In this document: positions 28,638 to 40,500 of the stretch, one piece after another | How the letters are laid out: each line of letters begins with the position of its first letter | Position numbering within the stretch: the stretch's first letter is position 1 | Position numbers and translations under genes: made by a program | The notes under the pieces: model-generated | The model's database searches: none | Told to the model about the DNA's origin: nothing | What the model saw: the letters and a program-made list of their open reading frames with translations, nothing else | From: Streptococcus pneumoniae | GTDB taxonomy: Bacteria > Bacillota > Bacilli > Lactobacillales > Streptococcaceae | Direction of reading: 5' to 3' | DNA length: 64,000 nt | Assembly: GCF_001457635.1 (NCBI RefSeq) | Contig: NZ_LN831051.1 | Coordinates: forward strand, 186,001 to 250,000

Positions 28638-28916
28638 TTAAAATAAATCACTGTGACTGCCTGTCCTCAGCAAATTTAAAATCAATTCCGACTTGTCTAC
28701 TTTATAAACCAAAAGCCAATCTGGCTGGGTATGGCATTCACGAACTCCTTGAAAATGCTTGGATGCCGTCAATGAATGATCACGATATCTGGCAGGATGT
28801 TCTTTTTCTTGAACCAGAAAATTCAAAACTTCTTCTAATAATTCTGCCTTCAAACCACGCTTCATAGCCAACTTAAAATCTTTTTTAAACTGTTTATGAT
28901 AACGAATCTTAAGCAC
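28638..28916 (-). CDS. YafQ-family mRNA interferase toxin
   Basis: A 92-residue RelE-superfamily toxin that cleaves mRNA at the ribosome. The residues needed in E. coli YafQ have counterparts: His47 (YRDHSL), His62, Asp66 and Trp67 (ECHTQPDW), His88 (TGSHSDLF) and Phe92. The toxin therefore looks intact. It overlaps the antitoxin by 8 nt. Arg/Lys-rich N-terminus fits rRNA contact. Confidence 0.9.
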   Translation of the reverse strand: MLKIRYHKQFKKDFKLAMKRGLKAELLEEVLNFLVQEKEHPARYRDHSLTASKHFQGVRECHTQPDWLLVYKVDKSELILNLLRTGSHSDLF

Positions 28917-29172
28917 GTAAGTCCTCCATCAAATCTGAGACTGATTCAAAAGACTGGCTCATATTACGATTTTGGTCTAAATCCGTTAACGCTTGGAGCA
29001 ACTTCCGATTTTCGTCTAGTCTAACATCAAAAGGTAATCCCTGATATTGAATTGCCTGACGAAGGAAAATATTAATAGCTGTTGTCATATCCATTCCCAG
29101 ATTACTAAACACCTGTTGGGCCTGCTCCTTAACCTCACTATCCAGACGGATGCTTATACTCATCTTTGACAT
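28909..29172 (-). CDS. DinJ/RelB-family antitoxin
   Basis: An 87-residue antitoxin. The N-terminal ribbon-helix-helix (SISIRLDSEVKEQAQQVFSNLGMDMTTAINIFLRQ) binds the operator, and the acidic C-terminus (SVSDLMEDLRA) wraps the toxin. GAGGGTG precedes the ATG. The likely promoter is an extended -10 (TGTTAAAAT near 29193-29203), just downstream of the polC terminator. No clear operator palindrome was identified. Confidence 0.9.
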   Translation of the reverse strand: MSKMSISIRLDSEVKEQAQQVFSNLGMDMTTAINIFLRQAIQYQGLPFDVRLDENRKLLQALTDLDQNRNMSQSFESVSDLMEDLRA

Positions 29173-29203
29173 ACTCTCACCCTCTTTCCATAGACTATTT
29201 TAA

Positions 29204-29246
29204 CAAAAAAGAAAGCTAATGTAAATCTATTGGATATACGTTAGCC
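29204..29246 (-). terminator. Terminator of polC
   Basis: GCTAACGTATATC pairs with GATTTACATTAGC with two mismatches, followed by TTTCTTTTTT on the minus strand. Confidence 0.8.
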
Positions 29247-29273
29247 TCTTTTAATAGATTATTAAGCAATTTT

Positions 29274-32200
29274 TTAAAACAACTCATCAAACAAACTCAA
29301 CTGGTTATCCTCTGGCATATTTCCAAGAATACCCATCTCATCCATCTTTTCAACCAAGGTTGATGAGAGTCCACCACGCTTGCGTAGTTCTGTTTTAGAG
29401 AGGAATTCTCCCTCTTCACGCGCCCGCACCAGTTGCTTGGCAACGTTCTCTCCCAGACCATCCATTGCTACAAATGGTGGGATAAGGGTATCCCCGTCGA
29501 TGAGGAACTCTGTCGCCTGACTACGGTAGAGATCTAATTTACCAAACTTGAAACCTCGTTCCCACATCTCATTGACAATCTCAAGAGTTGTATAGAGATC
29601 GATTTCCACATTAGAGGCTTCATTGTTCTTCCGTTTTTCAGAGATTTCTTCCATTCTGCGCTTGATGACCTCCAAGCCCGCACCCATGGTCTTGATATCA
29701 AAAGCCTTAGCACGAATGGAGAAGTAAGCACAGTAGTAATAAATAGGATGGTGAACCTTGAAGTAAGCTACACGCAAGGCCATCATAACGTAGGCTGCCG
29801 CATGGGCCTTAGGGAACATGTACTTAATTTTCCCACAGGATTCGATATACCACTCTGGCACCTTATTAGCCTTCATGGCTTCGATATAGTCATTTCTCTC
29901 CTCTTCTGAAATCTTTAGCCACAAACCCTTACGTACCCGTTCCATAATGGTAAAGGCCATCTTAGGTTCCAGACCCGCATGCATGAGGTAAACCATGATG
30001 TCGTCCCGACAACCGATAACAGTCGATAGGTCCGCTATTCCTTGCTTAATCAGATCCTGAGCATTCCCCAACCAAACGTCAGTACCGTGTGACAGACCAG
30101 ACAGCTGAAGCAATTCCGCAAAGGTTGTCGGATGGGTTTCGTCTACCATTCCACGTACGAAATTTGTTCCAAACTCTGGAATCCCCAACATACCCGTAGG
30201 CGTTCCAATTTGTTCAGGTGTTACCCCTAGCACATCAGTCCCAGAAAAGAGTGCCATAACGCCTTCGTCATCCATAGGAATTTCATTAGGGTCAATACCA
30301 GACAAATCCTGAAGTTTTCGAATCATGGTCGGATCATCATGTCCCAGTACATCGAGTTTGAGGACGTTCTCATCGATATCGTGGAAGTTAAAGTGAGTGG
30401 TCTGCCATTCAGCCGTGACATCATCTGCTGGATACTGGACAGGCGTAAAATCGTAGACATCCATGTAGTTCGGAATAACAACGATTCCCCCCGGGTGTTG
30501 GCCTGTTGTCCGCTTGACACCCGCCGCTCCTTGAGCGAGGCGTTCCACCTCTGCATCACGATAAAACTTGCCATAATCTCGCTCGTAACCCTTGACAAAT
30601 CCATAGGCAGTCTTGGCAGCTACCGTACCAACCGTTCCCGCACGGAAGGCATATTCTTCACCAAAGATATCACGCACATCCAAGTGGGCGCTAGGCTGAT
30701 CTTCTCCCGAGAAGTTCAAGTCAATATCAGGAACCTTATCCCCATCAAAACCAAGGAAGGTCTCAAACGGAATATCCTGTCCGTTTTTACTGAGTTTGTG
30801 ACCACAGTTTGGACAGTCCTTATGGGGCATATCAAATCCTGAACCGTACGAACCATCTGTGATAAACTCACTGTACTGACACTGACCACAGACATAGTGA
30901 GGAGAGAGAGGATTGACCTCCGTAATCCCAATCATGGTCGCAACGAAACTAGATCCGACAGACCCACGAGAACCAACCAAATAACCCCGTTCATTAGAAC
31001 GTTGCACCAGCATCTGCGATGCCAGATAAATCACAGCAAATCCATTCCCCAGTATGGATGTTAATTCTTTTTCAATCCGCAAATCAACAATATCTGGCAG
31101 CGGATTTCCATAAATCTCAAAAGCTTTCTTATAGGTCAACTCAGCAACTGTTTCTTCAGCCTTGTCGATGAAAGGCGTATACAAGTCACCCTTAACGACT
31201 TCAACGGGTTCAAATATTTCTGCCAAGGCATTGGTGTTTTCAATAACCAGTTTACGAGCCAGTTCCTCTCCCAAAAAGGCAAATTCATCCAACATCTCAT
31301 TAGTCGTTCGAAAATGAGCCTTTGGAAGTGGTGCTGGTTGGGCATGTTCACCATGACCGATAGTTCGATTAATCATCGCACCCTGTCCCAAACTACGGAC
31401 GATAATTTCACGATAAATCTCTTCTTCCGGTTCGATATAGTGAACATTTCCCGTAGCCAGAACAGGCTTGCCAAGGCGGTCTCCAACCTCTATCAAACTC
31501 TTGATAATGGTCTGGAGTTCCTCCATATCCTTGACCTGCTCTTTGGCAATCAAGGGTGCATAGATAGCCGGTGGCATGACCTCGATAAAATCATAATACT
31601 TGGCCACCTCAACCGCCGCATCCACACCTTGAGAAACGACCACGTCAAAAACTTCACCCTCTGAACAGGCTGAACCTAAAATCAAGCCCTCTCGATGGGC
31701 ATCTAGAACCGTTCTCGGAATCCGTGGCACTCCTTCAAAATACTTGGTATTAGACAAGGAAACCAGCTTAAAGATATTTTTTAGACCTACCTGATTCTTG
31801 ACATAGATGGTCGCATGCTTGATCCGAGCTTTTTTGTAAGAATCTGGACTGATTAGATCAATGTTGAGTCTAGCTAAATCGGTCACACCATGTTTTTCTG
31901 CTACCTCTTTGATAAAGATGAAAAGCAGACGACCAGTCGCTTCCGCATCGTAGTTGGCCATGTGGTGATGTTCCAAGGCCACACCAAAACGCTTGGTCAA
32001 AGGCCCCAAACCATGGCGTTTATACTCAGGATAGAGGTTTCTAGCAAACTCCAGCGTATCAATAACTGGCTGACTAATCTTTGGAAGATCATGCCGCTCA
32101 TAATTAGCATTCATAAAGCCAACGTCAAAGGTAGCATTGTGGGCAACTAGGACCGTATCCTTGCAAAATTCTTGGAATTCTTGCAAAACTTGTTCTAGTG

Positions 32201-33665
32201 GTTTGGCATTTTTGACATGATCATCTGTAATTCCAGTTAACTCTGTAGTAAAAGCTGACAAGGGATGCCCAGGATTGATAAATTCATCAAATTCAGCAAT
32301 AACATTCCCCTTGTACATCTTAGAGGCCGCAACCTGAATCAAGTCATTATAGATAGCTGAAAGTCCCGTCGTTTCCACGTCAAAGACCACGTAGGTTGCT
32401 TCTGATAAGTCCATCTCCACTTCGTTATAGACGATAGGGACACGGTCCTCCACGATATTGGCTTCCATCCCATAGATCAGCTGGATTCCCGCTTTCTTAG
32501 CCGCCTTATAGCCATGTGGAAAGGACTGGACATTCCCATGGTCTGTGATAGCAACCGCCTTGTGTCCCCACTTAGCAGCTGTTGCAACAATCTCTTCGAC
32601 CTCTGGCAAAGCATCCATAGTCGACATGTTAGTATGAGCATGAAACTCAACCCGACGCTCACCTTCTGGCATCAAATCCTTCCGCTCATAGTGAACAACT
32701 TCCTGCAGATCCTGTACGTTCATAGTCAAATCGCGTGTGAAGTTATTCATCTCCACATTCCCTCGAACTCGGAGCCAAGAATTCTTCTTGATGAGGTCAA
32801 ACTTCTGGGCCTCTTCCTCGTTTTTAACCCACTTTTGCATAGAAAAACTTGAAGTATAGTCCGTCATTTTAAAGTTGATTAAAACACGACCTGTTCTAGT
32901 CACTTTTTGCTCCACATCAAAAACAACCCCTTCAAATACCAGACGATTTTCCTCTGTCGTCACTTCGATCATAGGAGTAATCTCCGCCTTATCCAGTTTG
33001 GGTTTAGCTGCAGCTTTTTTCGCTTGAAAATCAAAGACTGGTTTCTCTTCCACTGGAGGAGGTGCCATCTGCTCCAGTTGTTCCATAGCACGGAGCGCTT
33101 CCTCATTGGCAGCTTGAACAATCTGCTCATTTTCAGCATGAAAGGCCTCTTCCTGCTCTTGGGTCAGGACATCATTCTTCTCGACTTGACAGTTAAAAGT
33201 TTGAAAACCAAACTTTTCAAGTTGTTTGGCTAAATTAGGAAGATGATTCTTCTTAAAATGTTCCTTATCAATCGCTTCAGATCCTTCAATAAATAGCTGA
33301 TTACCCTCAGCACGAACTTGCAAATTTTGATAAAGGGACTTAAAACCTTGACTAGCACATGGACCTTCAGAGAAAGCCTCCCTATAGTAGGACTGCAAGA
33401 GCTGATTTGAAAATTCTTGAGACCGAGCCTTAATTTCAAAAACAGCTTTATTGCCTGTCTTAGAAAATTCTTCGCTCAAACCTTTCTTTAATTCTAAAAA
33501 GATTTCAATCGGTAAAATATTAGAAAATACGAAATGAAACTCCCATACCTTACTAATTTTATGAACCACAACTCGCTCAATATTGGCCTGTGCTAAAGCA
33601 GGAGCCTGTCTCATTTCAGCAGGCATCCCCAATTGATTCATCAAAATTTCAAAACTATTTGACAT
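29274..33665 (-). CDS. polC: DNA polymerase III alpha subunit, PolC type
   Basis: A 1463-residue replicative polymerase of low-GC Gram-positives with built-in proofreading. In order: N-terminal domains, OB fold (about 240-325), first part of PHP ([14 protein letters not shown], about 340), a DEDD exonuclease inserted in PHP ([11 protein letters not shown], about 425), and a zinc-binding segment ([15 protein letters not shown]). The polymerase palm has [13 protein letters not shown], and HPGG is in the fingers. It is full length, with a following terminator. An apparent promoter region of about 100 bp separates it from fusA. Confidence 0.97.
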   Translation of the reverse strand: MSNSFEILMNQLGMPAEMRQAPALAQANIERVVVHKISKVWEFHFVFSNILPIEIFLELKKGLSEEFSKTGNKAVFEIKARSQEFSNQLLQSYYREAFSEGPCASQGFKSLYQNLQVRAEGNQLFIEGSEAIDKEHFKKNHLPNLAKQLEKFGFQTFNCQVEKNDVLTQEQEEAFHAENEQIVQAANEEALRAMEQLEQMAPPPVEEKPVFDFQAKKAAAKPKLDKAEITPMIEVTTEENRLVFEGVVFDVEQKVTRTGRVLINFKMTDYTSSFSMQKWVKNEEEAQKFDLIKKNSWLRVRGNVEMNNFTRDLTMNVQDLQEVVHYERKDLMPEGERRVEFHAHTNMSTMDALPEVEEIVATAAKWGHKAVAITDHGNVQSFPHGYKAAKKAGIQLIYGMEANIVEDRVPIVYNEVEMDLSEATYVVFDVETTGLSAIYNDLIQVAASKMYKGNVIAEFDEFINPGHPLSAFTTELTGITDDHVKNAKPLEQVLQEFQEFCKDTVLVAHNATFDVGFMNANYERHDLPKISQPVIDTLEFARNLYPEYKRHGLGPLTKRFGVALEHHHMANYDAEATGRLLFIFIKEVAEKHGVTDLARLNIDLISPDSYKKARIKHATIYVKNQVGLKNIFKLVSLSNTKYFEGVPRIPRTVLDAHREGLILGSACSEGEVFDVVVSQGVDAAVEVAKYYDFIEVMPPAIYAPLIAKEQVKDMEELQTIIKSLIEVGDRLGKPVLATGNVHYIEPEEEIYREIIVRSLGQGAMINRTIGHGEHAQPAPLPKAHFRTTNEMLDEFAFLGEELARKLVIENTNALAEIFEPVEVVKGDLYTPFIDKAEETVAELTYKKAFEIYGNPLPDIVDLRIEKELTSILGNGFAVIYLASQMLVQRSNERGYLVGSRGSVGSSFVATMIGITEVNPLSPHYVCGQCQYSEFITDGSYGSGFDMPHKDCPNCGHKLSKNGQDIPFETFLGFDGDKVPDIDLNFSGEDQPSAHLDVRDIFGEEYAFRAGTVGTVAAKTAYGFVKGYERDYGKFYRDAEVERLAQGAAGVKRTTGQHPGGIVVIPNYMDVYDFTPVQYPADDVTAEWQTTHFNFHDIDENVLKLDVLGHDDPTMIRKLQDLSGIDPNEIPMDDEGVMALFSGTDVLGVTPEQIGTPTGMLGIPEFGTNFVRGMVDETHPTTFAELLQLSGLSHGTDVWLGNAQDLIKQGIADLSTVIGCRDDIMVYLMHAGLEPKMAFTIMERVRKGLWLKISEEERNDYIEAMKANKVPEWYIESCGKIKYMFPKAHAAAYVMMALRVAYFKVHHPIYYYCAYFSIRAKAFDIKTMGAGLEVIKRRMEEISEKRKNNEASNVEIDLYTTLEIVNEMWERGFKFGKLDLYRSQATEFLIDGDTLIPPFVAMDGLGENVAKQLVRAREEGEFLSKTELRKRGGLSSTLVEKMDEMGILGNMPEDNQLSLFDELF

Positions 33666-33724
33666 TCATTTTCCTCACATTATTCTTCTACTATTTTACC
33701 ATATTTAGAGGTATTTTCTAAAGA

Positions 33725-33753
33725 CAAAAGGAAGCCACTAAGTGACTTCCTTC
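33725..33753 (-). terminator. Terminator of fusA
   Basis: AGGAAG-CAC pairs with GTG-CTTCCT around TTA with one mismatch, followed by TTTTG on the minus strand. Confidence 0.82.
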
Positions 33754-33768
33754 TAGAGTGAGGACGGA

Positions 33769-35850
33769 TTAGTCTTCACCTTTATTTTTCTTAATAATTT
33801 CTTCTTGTACTGACTTAGGTACATCTTCGTAGTGGTCAAATACCATCATGAATGTACCACGTCCTTGAGATGCAGAACGAAGAACTGTTGCGTAACCGAA
33901 CATTTCAGCAAGTGGAACGTAAGCACGAACGATTTGGCTGTTACCGTGTGCTTCCATACCATCTACACGTCCACGACGAGCAGTTACGTGACCCATAACA
34001 TCACCAAGGTTTTCTTCTGGAACAGTGATTGTTACAAGCATCATTGGTTCAAGGATAGCTGGTTGTGCTGATTTAGCAGCTTCTTTAAGGGAAAGTGAAG
34101 CCGCAATCTTGAAGGCAGTTTCAGATGAGTCGACATCGTGATATGAACCATCATAAAGCTTAGCTTTAACGTCAACCATTGGGTAACCTGCAAGAACACC
34201 GTTAGCCATAGATTCTACCAAACCTTTTTCAACCGCTGGGATAAATTCACGAGGAACCACACCACCGACGATTGCGTTTTCGAATTCGAATCCTTTACCT
34301 TCTTCGTTTGGAGTAAATTCAATCCACACATCACCGAATTGACCTTTACCACCAGACTGACGTTTGAAGAATCCACGTGCTTGAGTAGAAGCGCGGAATG
34401 TTTCACGGTAAGATACTTGAGGCGCACCTACGTTCGCTTCAACTTTGAACTCACGACGCATACGATCAACAAGGACGTCAAGGTGAAGTTCACCCATACC
34501 TGAGATAACTGTTTCACCAGTTTCAACGTTTGTTTCAACGCGGAATGTTGGATCTTCTTCAGCCAATTTTTGAAGGGCGATACCCATCTTGTCTTGGTCA
34601 GCTTTAGATTTTGGCTCAACCATCAATTGGATAACTGGTTCTGGAACGTTGATTGACTCAAGGATGATTTTAGATTTTTCATCTGTCAATGAGTCACCAG
34701 TTGTAGTATCTTTCAAACCAACGGCAGCAGCGATATCACCTGAGTAAACAGTGTCGATTTCTTGACGGCTGTTAGCGTGCATTTGAAGGATACGTCCGAT
34801 ACGTTCACGTTTACCTTTAGAAGTATTCAATACGTATGAACCTGATTGAAGAACACCTGAGTAAACACGGAAGAATGTCAAACGACCTACGAATGGGTCA
34901 GTCATGATCTTGAAGGCAAGAGCTGCAAATGGCTCTTCGTCAGATGCTGGACGAGTTTCTTCAGCGTCTGTATCTGGGTTAATACCTTTGATTGCTGGGA
35001 TGTCAAGTGGACTTGGAAGGTAGTCGATAACCGCATCAAGCATCAATTGAACACCTTTGTTTTTGAAGGCTGAACCACATAATACTGGGAAGAATTCAAC
35101 GTTGATAGTCGCTTTACGGATACCAGCTTTCAATTCTTCGTTAGTGATTTCTTCACCTTCGAGGTATTTCATCATCAATTCTTCGTCAGTTTCAGCAACT
35201 GCTTCAATCAATTTTTCACGGTATTCTTGAGCTTGGTCAAGGTATTCAGCTGGGATGTCTTCTTCAAGGATATCCGTACCAAGGTCGTTAGTATAGATTT
35301 CAGCTTTCATCTTGATCAAGTCAATGATACCACGGAAGTCATCTTCAGAACCGATTGGCAATTGGATTGGGTGTGCATTTGCTTGAAGACGATCGTGAAG
35401 TGTGCTTACAGAGTAAAGGAAGTCAGCACCGATTTTGTCCATTTTGTTGGCAAATACGATACGTGGAACTCCGTACTCAGTTGCTTGACGCCAAACTGTT
35501 TCAGTTTGAGGTTCAACACCTGATTGTGAGTCAAGAACGGTAACCGCACCATCCAATACACGAAGAGAACGTTGTACTTCGATTGTGAAGTCCACGTGTC
35601 CTGGTGTGTCGATGATGTTTACGCGGTGGTTGTTCCATTGAGCTGTTGTCGCAGCAGATGTGATCGTGATACCACGTTCTTGCTCTTGCTCCATCCAGTC
35701 CATTTGTGACGCACCTTCGTGAGTTTCACCGATTTTGTGGATTTTACCAGTGTAGTAAAGAATACGCTCAGTAGTTGTTGTTTTACCGGCATCGACGTGA
35801 GCCATGATACCGATATTACGAGTTTTTTCAAGTGAAAATTCGCGTGCCAT
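33769..35850 (-). CDS. fusA: Elongation factor G
   Basis: A 693-residue translocation GTPase. G1 is [15 protein letters not shown], the switch block is [12 protein letters not shown]3 is DTPGHVDF and G4 is NKMDKIGAD. Domains II-V follow. AGGAGA lies 10 nt before the ATG. Although it follows rpsL-rpsG, a terminator at 35905-35934 and an extended -10 at 35889-35897 suggest it has its own transcript. Confidence 0.97.
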   Translation of the reverse strand: MAREFSLEKTRNIGIMAHVDAGKTTTTERILYYTGKIHKIGETHEGASQMDWMEQEQERGITITSAATTAQWNNHRVNIIDTPGHVDFTIEVQRSLRVLDGAVTVLDSQSGVEPQTETVWRQATEYGVPRIVFANKMDKIGADFLYSVSTLHDRLQANAHPIQLPIGSEDDFRGIIDLIKMKAEIYTNDLGTDILEEDIPAEYLDQAQEYREKLIEAVAETDEELMMKYLEGEEITNEELKAGIRKATINVEFFPVLCGSAFKNKGVQLMLDAVIDYLPSPLDIPAIKGINPDTDAEETRPASDEEPFAALAFKIMTDPFVGRLTFFRVYSGVLQSGSYVLNTSKGKRERIGRILQMHANSRQEIDTVYSGDIAAAVGLKDTTTGDSLTDEKSKIILESINVPEPVIQLMVEPKSKADQDKMGIALQKLAEEDPTFRVETNVETGETVISGMGELHLDVLVDRMRREFKVEANVGAPQVSYRETFRASTQARGFFKRQSGGKGQFGDVWIEFTPNEEGKGFEFENAIVGGVVPREFIPAVEKGLVESMANGVLAGYPMVDVKAKLYDGSYHDVDSSETAFKIAASLSLKEAAKSAQPAILEPMMLVTITVPEENLGDVMGHVTARRGRVDGMEAHGNSQIVRAYVPLAEMFGYATVLRSASQGRGTFMMVFDHYEDVPKSVQEEIIKKNKGED

Positions 35851-35888
35851 GAGGTTTGTTTCTCCTATTTATTTTTGATTTCTATTCT

Positions 35889-35897
35889 ATTATAACA
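35889..35897 (-). promoter_or_regulatory. Extended -10 promoter of fusA
   Basis: TGTTATAAT on the minus strand, about 40 nt upstream of the fusA ATG and directly after a terminator. No good -35 is seen. Confidence 0.65.
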
Positions 35898-35904
35898 CGA
35901 TTTT

Positions 35905-35934
35905 AATAAAAACGGATAGGCAGGACCTACCCGT
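35905..35934 (-). terminator. Terminator between rpsG and fusA
   Basis: ACGGGTAGG pairs with CCTATCCGT with one G-T type pair and is followed by TTTTATT on the minus strand. Confidence 0.75.
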
Positions 35935-36060
35935 TCTCAATGTTTTCATGCTATTGTTGGTTTCAACTTACGAGATGGTAAGCTGAGTTATAGCTAATAC
36001 TAATCGATTTAGCTAATTTGAACCCGGGCTAAAGTTAGTTAGCCGATGTGAGCTGGAACG

Positions 36061-36136
36061 GGATGCTGCGTGAAAAAGATAAAACTCCTTGTATTCGTTG
36101 AATACTGCGTCAGTTTCCTATTTTCACCTTGCATCC
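36061..36136. repeat. Structured repeat, copy 2 (hairpin with terminal GTATTC stem)
   Basis: The minus strand folds as nested stems: GGATGC/GCATCC, a 3-nt internal loop, GTGAAAA/TTTTCAC, AAACT/AGTTT, and GTATTC-AAC-GAATAC at the tip. It has the same layout as the element at 36178-36252 with compensating base changes. No coding frame. Possibly a SPRITE-type repeat. Confidence 0.7.
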
Positions 36137-36177
36137 TTACCGTGCCTAGCATCATGATTTAGTTGAGCTCAAGCTAA

Positions 36178-36252
36178 AAGTCTGGAGAAAAAGATGAATC
36201 TCATTGGTTGCAACCGCAACCTGCTTCGATTCCCTATTTTCTCTGGGACTTT
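36178..36252. repeat. Structured repeat, copy 1 (hairpin with terminal GGTTGC stem)
   Basis: The minus strand folds as AAGTC/GACTT, a short internal loop, GAGAAAA/TTTTCTC, GAATC/GATTC, and GGTTGC-GGTT-GCAACC at the tip. It is conserved with copy 2 in GAAAATAGG and ATCTTTTTC. It begins 22 bp after the rpsG stop codon. Confidence 0.7.
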
Positions 36253-36274
36253 CTTAACGCTTTCGCATCCTATC

Positions 36275-36745
36275 TTACCAACGGAAGTGTGCGAATGCAC
36301 GGTTAGCTTCAGCCATACGGTGAGTATCTTCACGTTTCTTAACAGCTGCACCAGTGTTGTTAGCAGCATCCAAGATTTCTTTTGCAAGACGGTCTTGCAT
36401 TGTGTGTTCACCACGAAGACGAGCGATTGTTACCAACCAACGAAGTCCAAGTGTTGTACGACGTTCTGGACGAACTTCAACTGGGACTTGGTAGTTAGAA
36501 CCACCAACACGACGTGCACGTACTTCAAGTACAGGCATGATGTTTTCCATAGCTGTTTCAAATACTTCAAGTGCATCGTTGCCAGTAGCTTCTTTGATTT
36601 GCTCAAAAGCACCGTAAACGATTGAAGCAGCAGTACCACGTTTACCATCAAGCATAACGCGGTTGATAAGACGAGTAACTAGTTGTGAATTGTATAGCGG
36701 ATCTGGCAATACGTCACGTTTTGGAGCTCTATTTTTACGACTCAT
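36275..36745 (-). CDS. rpsG: 30S ribosomal protein S7
   Basis: A 156-residue S7, which nucleates assembly of the 30S head and binds 16S rRNA near the decoding centre. [30 protein letters not shown] and the [18 protein letters not shown] block identify it. It follows rpsL by 19 nt in one operon. Beyond its stop lie two structured repeats and a terminator before fusA. Confidence 0.97.
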
Positions 36746-36764
36746 TTCTCTTTATCCCCTTTCC

Positions 36765-37178
36765 TTATGCTTTTGGACGTTTAGTACCGTATTTAGAACG
36801 GCCTTGTTTACGATCGTTAACACCTGCAGTATCAAGTGCACCACGGACGATATGGTAACGTACCCCTGGAAGGTCTTTTACACGTCCACCGCGAAGAAGC
36901 ACCACGCTGTGCTCTTGCAAGTTGTGTCCGATACCTGGGATGTAGGCAGTAACTTCGATAAGGTTGCTCAAACGTACACGAGCGAATTTACGAAGGGCTG
37001 AGTTAGGTTTTTTAGGTGTCATTGTTCCAACACGAGTTGCAACACCACGTTTTTGTGGTGAAGAAACGTTTGTTTGAACTTTTTTATGACTATTGTAACC
37101 AACGTTCAAAGCTGGTGATTTAGATTTTTCTACTTTTGATTTACGCGGTTTGCGAACCAATTGGTTAATTGTAGGCAT
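36765..37178 (-). CDS. rpsL: 30S ribosomal protein S12, streptomycin-susceptible type
   Basis: A 137-residue S12 of the decoding site. [11 protein letters not shown] carries Lys56 and [13 protein letters not shown] carries Lys101. Both are the wild-type residues whose change gives streptomycin resistance in pneumococci, so susceptibility through this target is predicted. AGGAGA precedes the ATG. The promoter is TTGACA, 18 nt, TACAAT with a leader of about 130 nt. Confidence 0.97.
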   Translation of the reverse strand: MPTINQLVRKPRKSKVEKSKSPALNVGYNSHKKVQTNVSSPQKRGVATRVGTMTPKKPNSALRKFARVRLSNLIEVTAYIPGIGHNLQEHSVVLLRGGRVKDLPGVRYHIVRGALDTAGVNDRKQGRSKYGTKRPKA

Positions 37179-37207
37179 CTACATTCTCCTGTGTTTTTTT
37201 ATTTTTG

Positions 37208-37344
37208 GTGATGATACACTTGGTGACAGATATCATCTGTGTGTACTTTTGCAACATTTGTCAGCACGTCCCTGTACACTCTTGAGAGACCAAAAGTAAA
37301 AAGTACCGTCTATTATTGTAACAAAATTTTCCCTTGCTTGTCAA
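37208..37344 (-). promoter_or_regulatory. rpsL promoter and leader hairpin
   Basis: TTGACA (37339-37344), 18 nt, TACAAT (37315-37320). In the leader GATGATA and TATCATC (37208-37235) close a stem about 30 nt upstream of the rpsL ATG. This may be an autoregulatory site, but the protein ligand is not evident. Confidence 0.65.
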
Positions 37345-37524
37345 GATATTTTTCATTTTTATTGGTAATGTTAGAGATCAATTTCTGAATAAAAATAGCT
37401 GGGAACACATCATCTTCCTAATAATACGGCTTGGCTTATGTGACATTTTTATCTCCGTCATTTATACTGATATATAAAATAGTACAGAAAACTTCTCAAA
37501 AGTAGGAATTTTTTTCACAAATCA

Positions 37525-37563
37525 AAGAAAACGCTTGCATATTGTTTTACTACATGCTATACT
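37525..37563 (+). promoter_or_regulatory. spuA promoter with cre box
   Basis: TTGCAT (37535-37540), 17 nt, TATACT (37558-37563) with a TGC extension. AAGAAAACGCTTGCA (37525-37539) matches cre except one base and overlaps the -35. The remaining 37350-37520 shows no gene. Confidence 0.75.
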
Positions 37564-37594
37564 GATATAGAAATTTATTGATTGGAGAATCATT

Positions 37595-40500
37595 ATGAGA
37601 AAAACACCATCTCACACTGAGAAAAAAATGGTCTACAGCATCCGTTCCCTCAAAAATGGAACTGGTTCTGTCCTTATCGGCGCAAGCCTTGTCTTGCTTG
37701 CCATGGCTACACCAACTATCTCATCCGACGAAAGTACACCAACCACTAACGAACCCAACAACAGAAATACAACCACCCTTGCCCAACCTCTTACTGATAC
37801 AGCAGCTGGCTCTGGTAAGAACGAAAGTGATATTTCTTCACCTAGAAATGCAAACGCTTCCCTAGAGAAAACAGAAGAAAAACCTGCAACAGAGCCAACT
37901 ACTTCTACTAGTCCAGTAACAACTGAAACTAAGGCAGAAGAGCCCATCGAAGATAACTACTTCCGTATCCATGTCAAAAAACTTCCTGAAGAAAACAAGG
38001 ATGCTCAAGGACTATGGACTTGGGACGATGTTGAAAAACCATCTGAAAACTGGCCAAACGGAGCTTTGTCCTTCAAGGATGCCAAGAAAGATGACTACGG
38101 CTATTACCTAGATGTCAAATTAAAGGGAGAACAAGCCAAGAAAATTAGCTTCCTCATCAACAATACAGCTGGAAAAAATCTAACCGGCGATAAATCTGTA
38201 GAAAAACTAGTTCCAAAAATGAACGAGGCTTGGTTAGACCAAGATTACAAGGTTTTCTCTTACGAGCCACAGCCTGCAGGAACTGTTCGCGTCAACTACT
38301 ACCGCACAGATGGCAACTATGACAAGAAATCTCTCTGGTACTGGGGAGATGTAAAAAATCCAAGTAGCGCTCAATGGCCTGACGGAACAGACTTTACGGC
38401 TACAGGCAAATATGGCCGCTATATCGACATTCCTCTTAATGAAGCCGCAAGAGAATTTGGATTTTTATTACTAGATGAGAGCAAACAAGGAGACGACGTG
38501 AAAATCCGTAAAGAAAATTATAAGTTCACAGATTTGAAAAATCATAGCCAAATTTTCCTAAAAGACGATGATGAATCGATTTACACAAATCCATACTATG
38601 TCCATGATATCCGTATGACAGGAGCCCAACACGTAGGCACTTCTAGCATTGAAAGTAGCTTTTCAACACTTGTCGGTGCTAAAAAAGAAGATATCCTCAA
38701 ACACTCCAACATCACTAATCACCTAGGAAACAAGGTAACTATTACCGATGTTGCAATCGATGAAGCTGGTAAGAAAGTGACCTACAGCGGAGATTTCTCT
38801 GACACAAAACATCCTTATACTGTTAGCTACAATTCCGACCAATTCACTACCAAAACAAGCTGGCGCCTGAAAGATGAGACATACAGCTATGATGGCAAAC
38901 TGGGAGCTGACCTAAAAGAAGAAGGAAAACAAGTTGATTTGACCCTTTGGTCACCAAGTGCTGATAAGGTTTCTGTTGTTGTCTACGACAAGAATGACCC
39001 TGACAAAGTAGTTGGAACTGTCGCTCTCGAAAAAGGGGAAAGAGGAACTTGGAAACAAACTCTAGACAGCACAAACAAACTCGGAATCACAGATTTCACT
39101 GGCTACTATTATCAATACCAAATCGAGCGTCAAGGTAAAACTGTTCTTGCACTCGATCCTTACGCTAAATCTCTTGCTGCTTGGAATAGCGACGATGCCA
39201 AGATTGACGATGCCCATAAAGTGGCTAAAGCCGCCTTTGTAGATCCAGCTAAACTCGGACCTCAAGACTTGACTTATGGTAAGATTCACAATTTCAAGAC
39301 TCGTGAAGACGCCGTTATCTACGAAGCTCATGTGCGTGACTTCACTTCAGATCCTGCCATTGCAAAAGACTTGACCAAACCATTTGGGACTTTTGAAGCC
39401 TTCATTGAAAAACTAGACTATCTCAAAGACTTGGGTGTAACCCATATCCAGCTCCTTCCAGTCTTGTCTTACTACTTTGTCAATGAATTGAAAAACCATG
39501 AACGCTTGTCTGACTATGCTTCAAGCAACAGCAACTACAACTGGGGATATGACCCTCAAAACTACTTCTCCTTGACTGGTATGTACTCAAGCAATCCTAA
39601 GAATCCAGAAAAACGAATCGCAGAATTTAAAAACCTCATCAACGAAATCCACAAACGTGGTATGGGAGCTATCCTAGATGTCGTTTATAACCACACAGCC
39701 AAAGTCGATATCTTTGAAGACCTAGAGCCAAACTACTACCACTTTATGGATGCCGATGGCACACCTCGAACTAGCTTTGGTGGTGGACGCTTGGGGACAA
39801 CCCACCATATGACCAAACGCCTCCTAGTTGACTCTATCAAATACCTAGTTGATACCTACAAAGTGGATGGATTCCGTTTCGATATGATGGGAGACCATGA
39901 CGCCGCTTCTATCGAAGAAGCTTACAAGGCTGCACGCGCCCTCAATCCAAATCTAATCATGTTAGGCGAAGGTTGGAGAACCTATGCCGGTGATGAAAAC
40001 ATGCCTACTAAAGCTGCTGACCAAGATTGGATGAAACATACCGATACTGTCGCTGTCTTTTCAGATGACATCCGTAACAACCTCAAATCTGGTTATCCAA
40101 ACGAAGGTCAACCTGCCTTTATCACAGGTGGCAAGCGTGATGTTAACACTATCTTTAAAAATCTCATTGCTCAGCCAACTAACTTTGAAGCTGACAGCCC
40201 TGGAGATGTCATCCAATACATCGCAGCCCATGATAACTTGACCCTCTTTGACATCATTGCCCAGTCTATCAAAAAAGACCCAAGCAAGGCTGAGAACTAT
40301 GCTGAAATCCACCGTCGTTTGAGACTTGGAAATCTCATGGTCTTGACAGCTCAAGGAACTCCGTTTATCCACTCTGGCCAGGAATATGGACGTACCAAAC
40401 AATTCCGTGACCCAGCCTACAGAACTCCTGTAGCAGAGGATAAGGTTCCAAACAAATCTCACTTGTTGCGTGATAAGGACGGCAACCCATTTGACTATCC

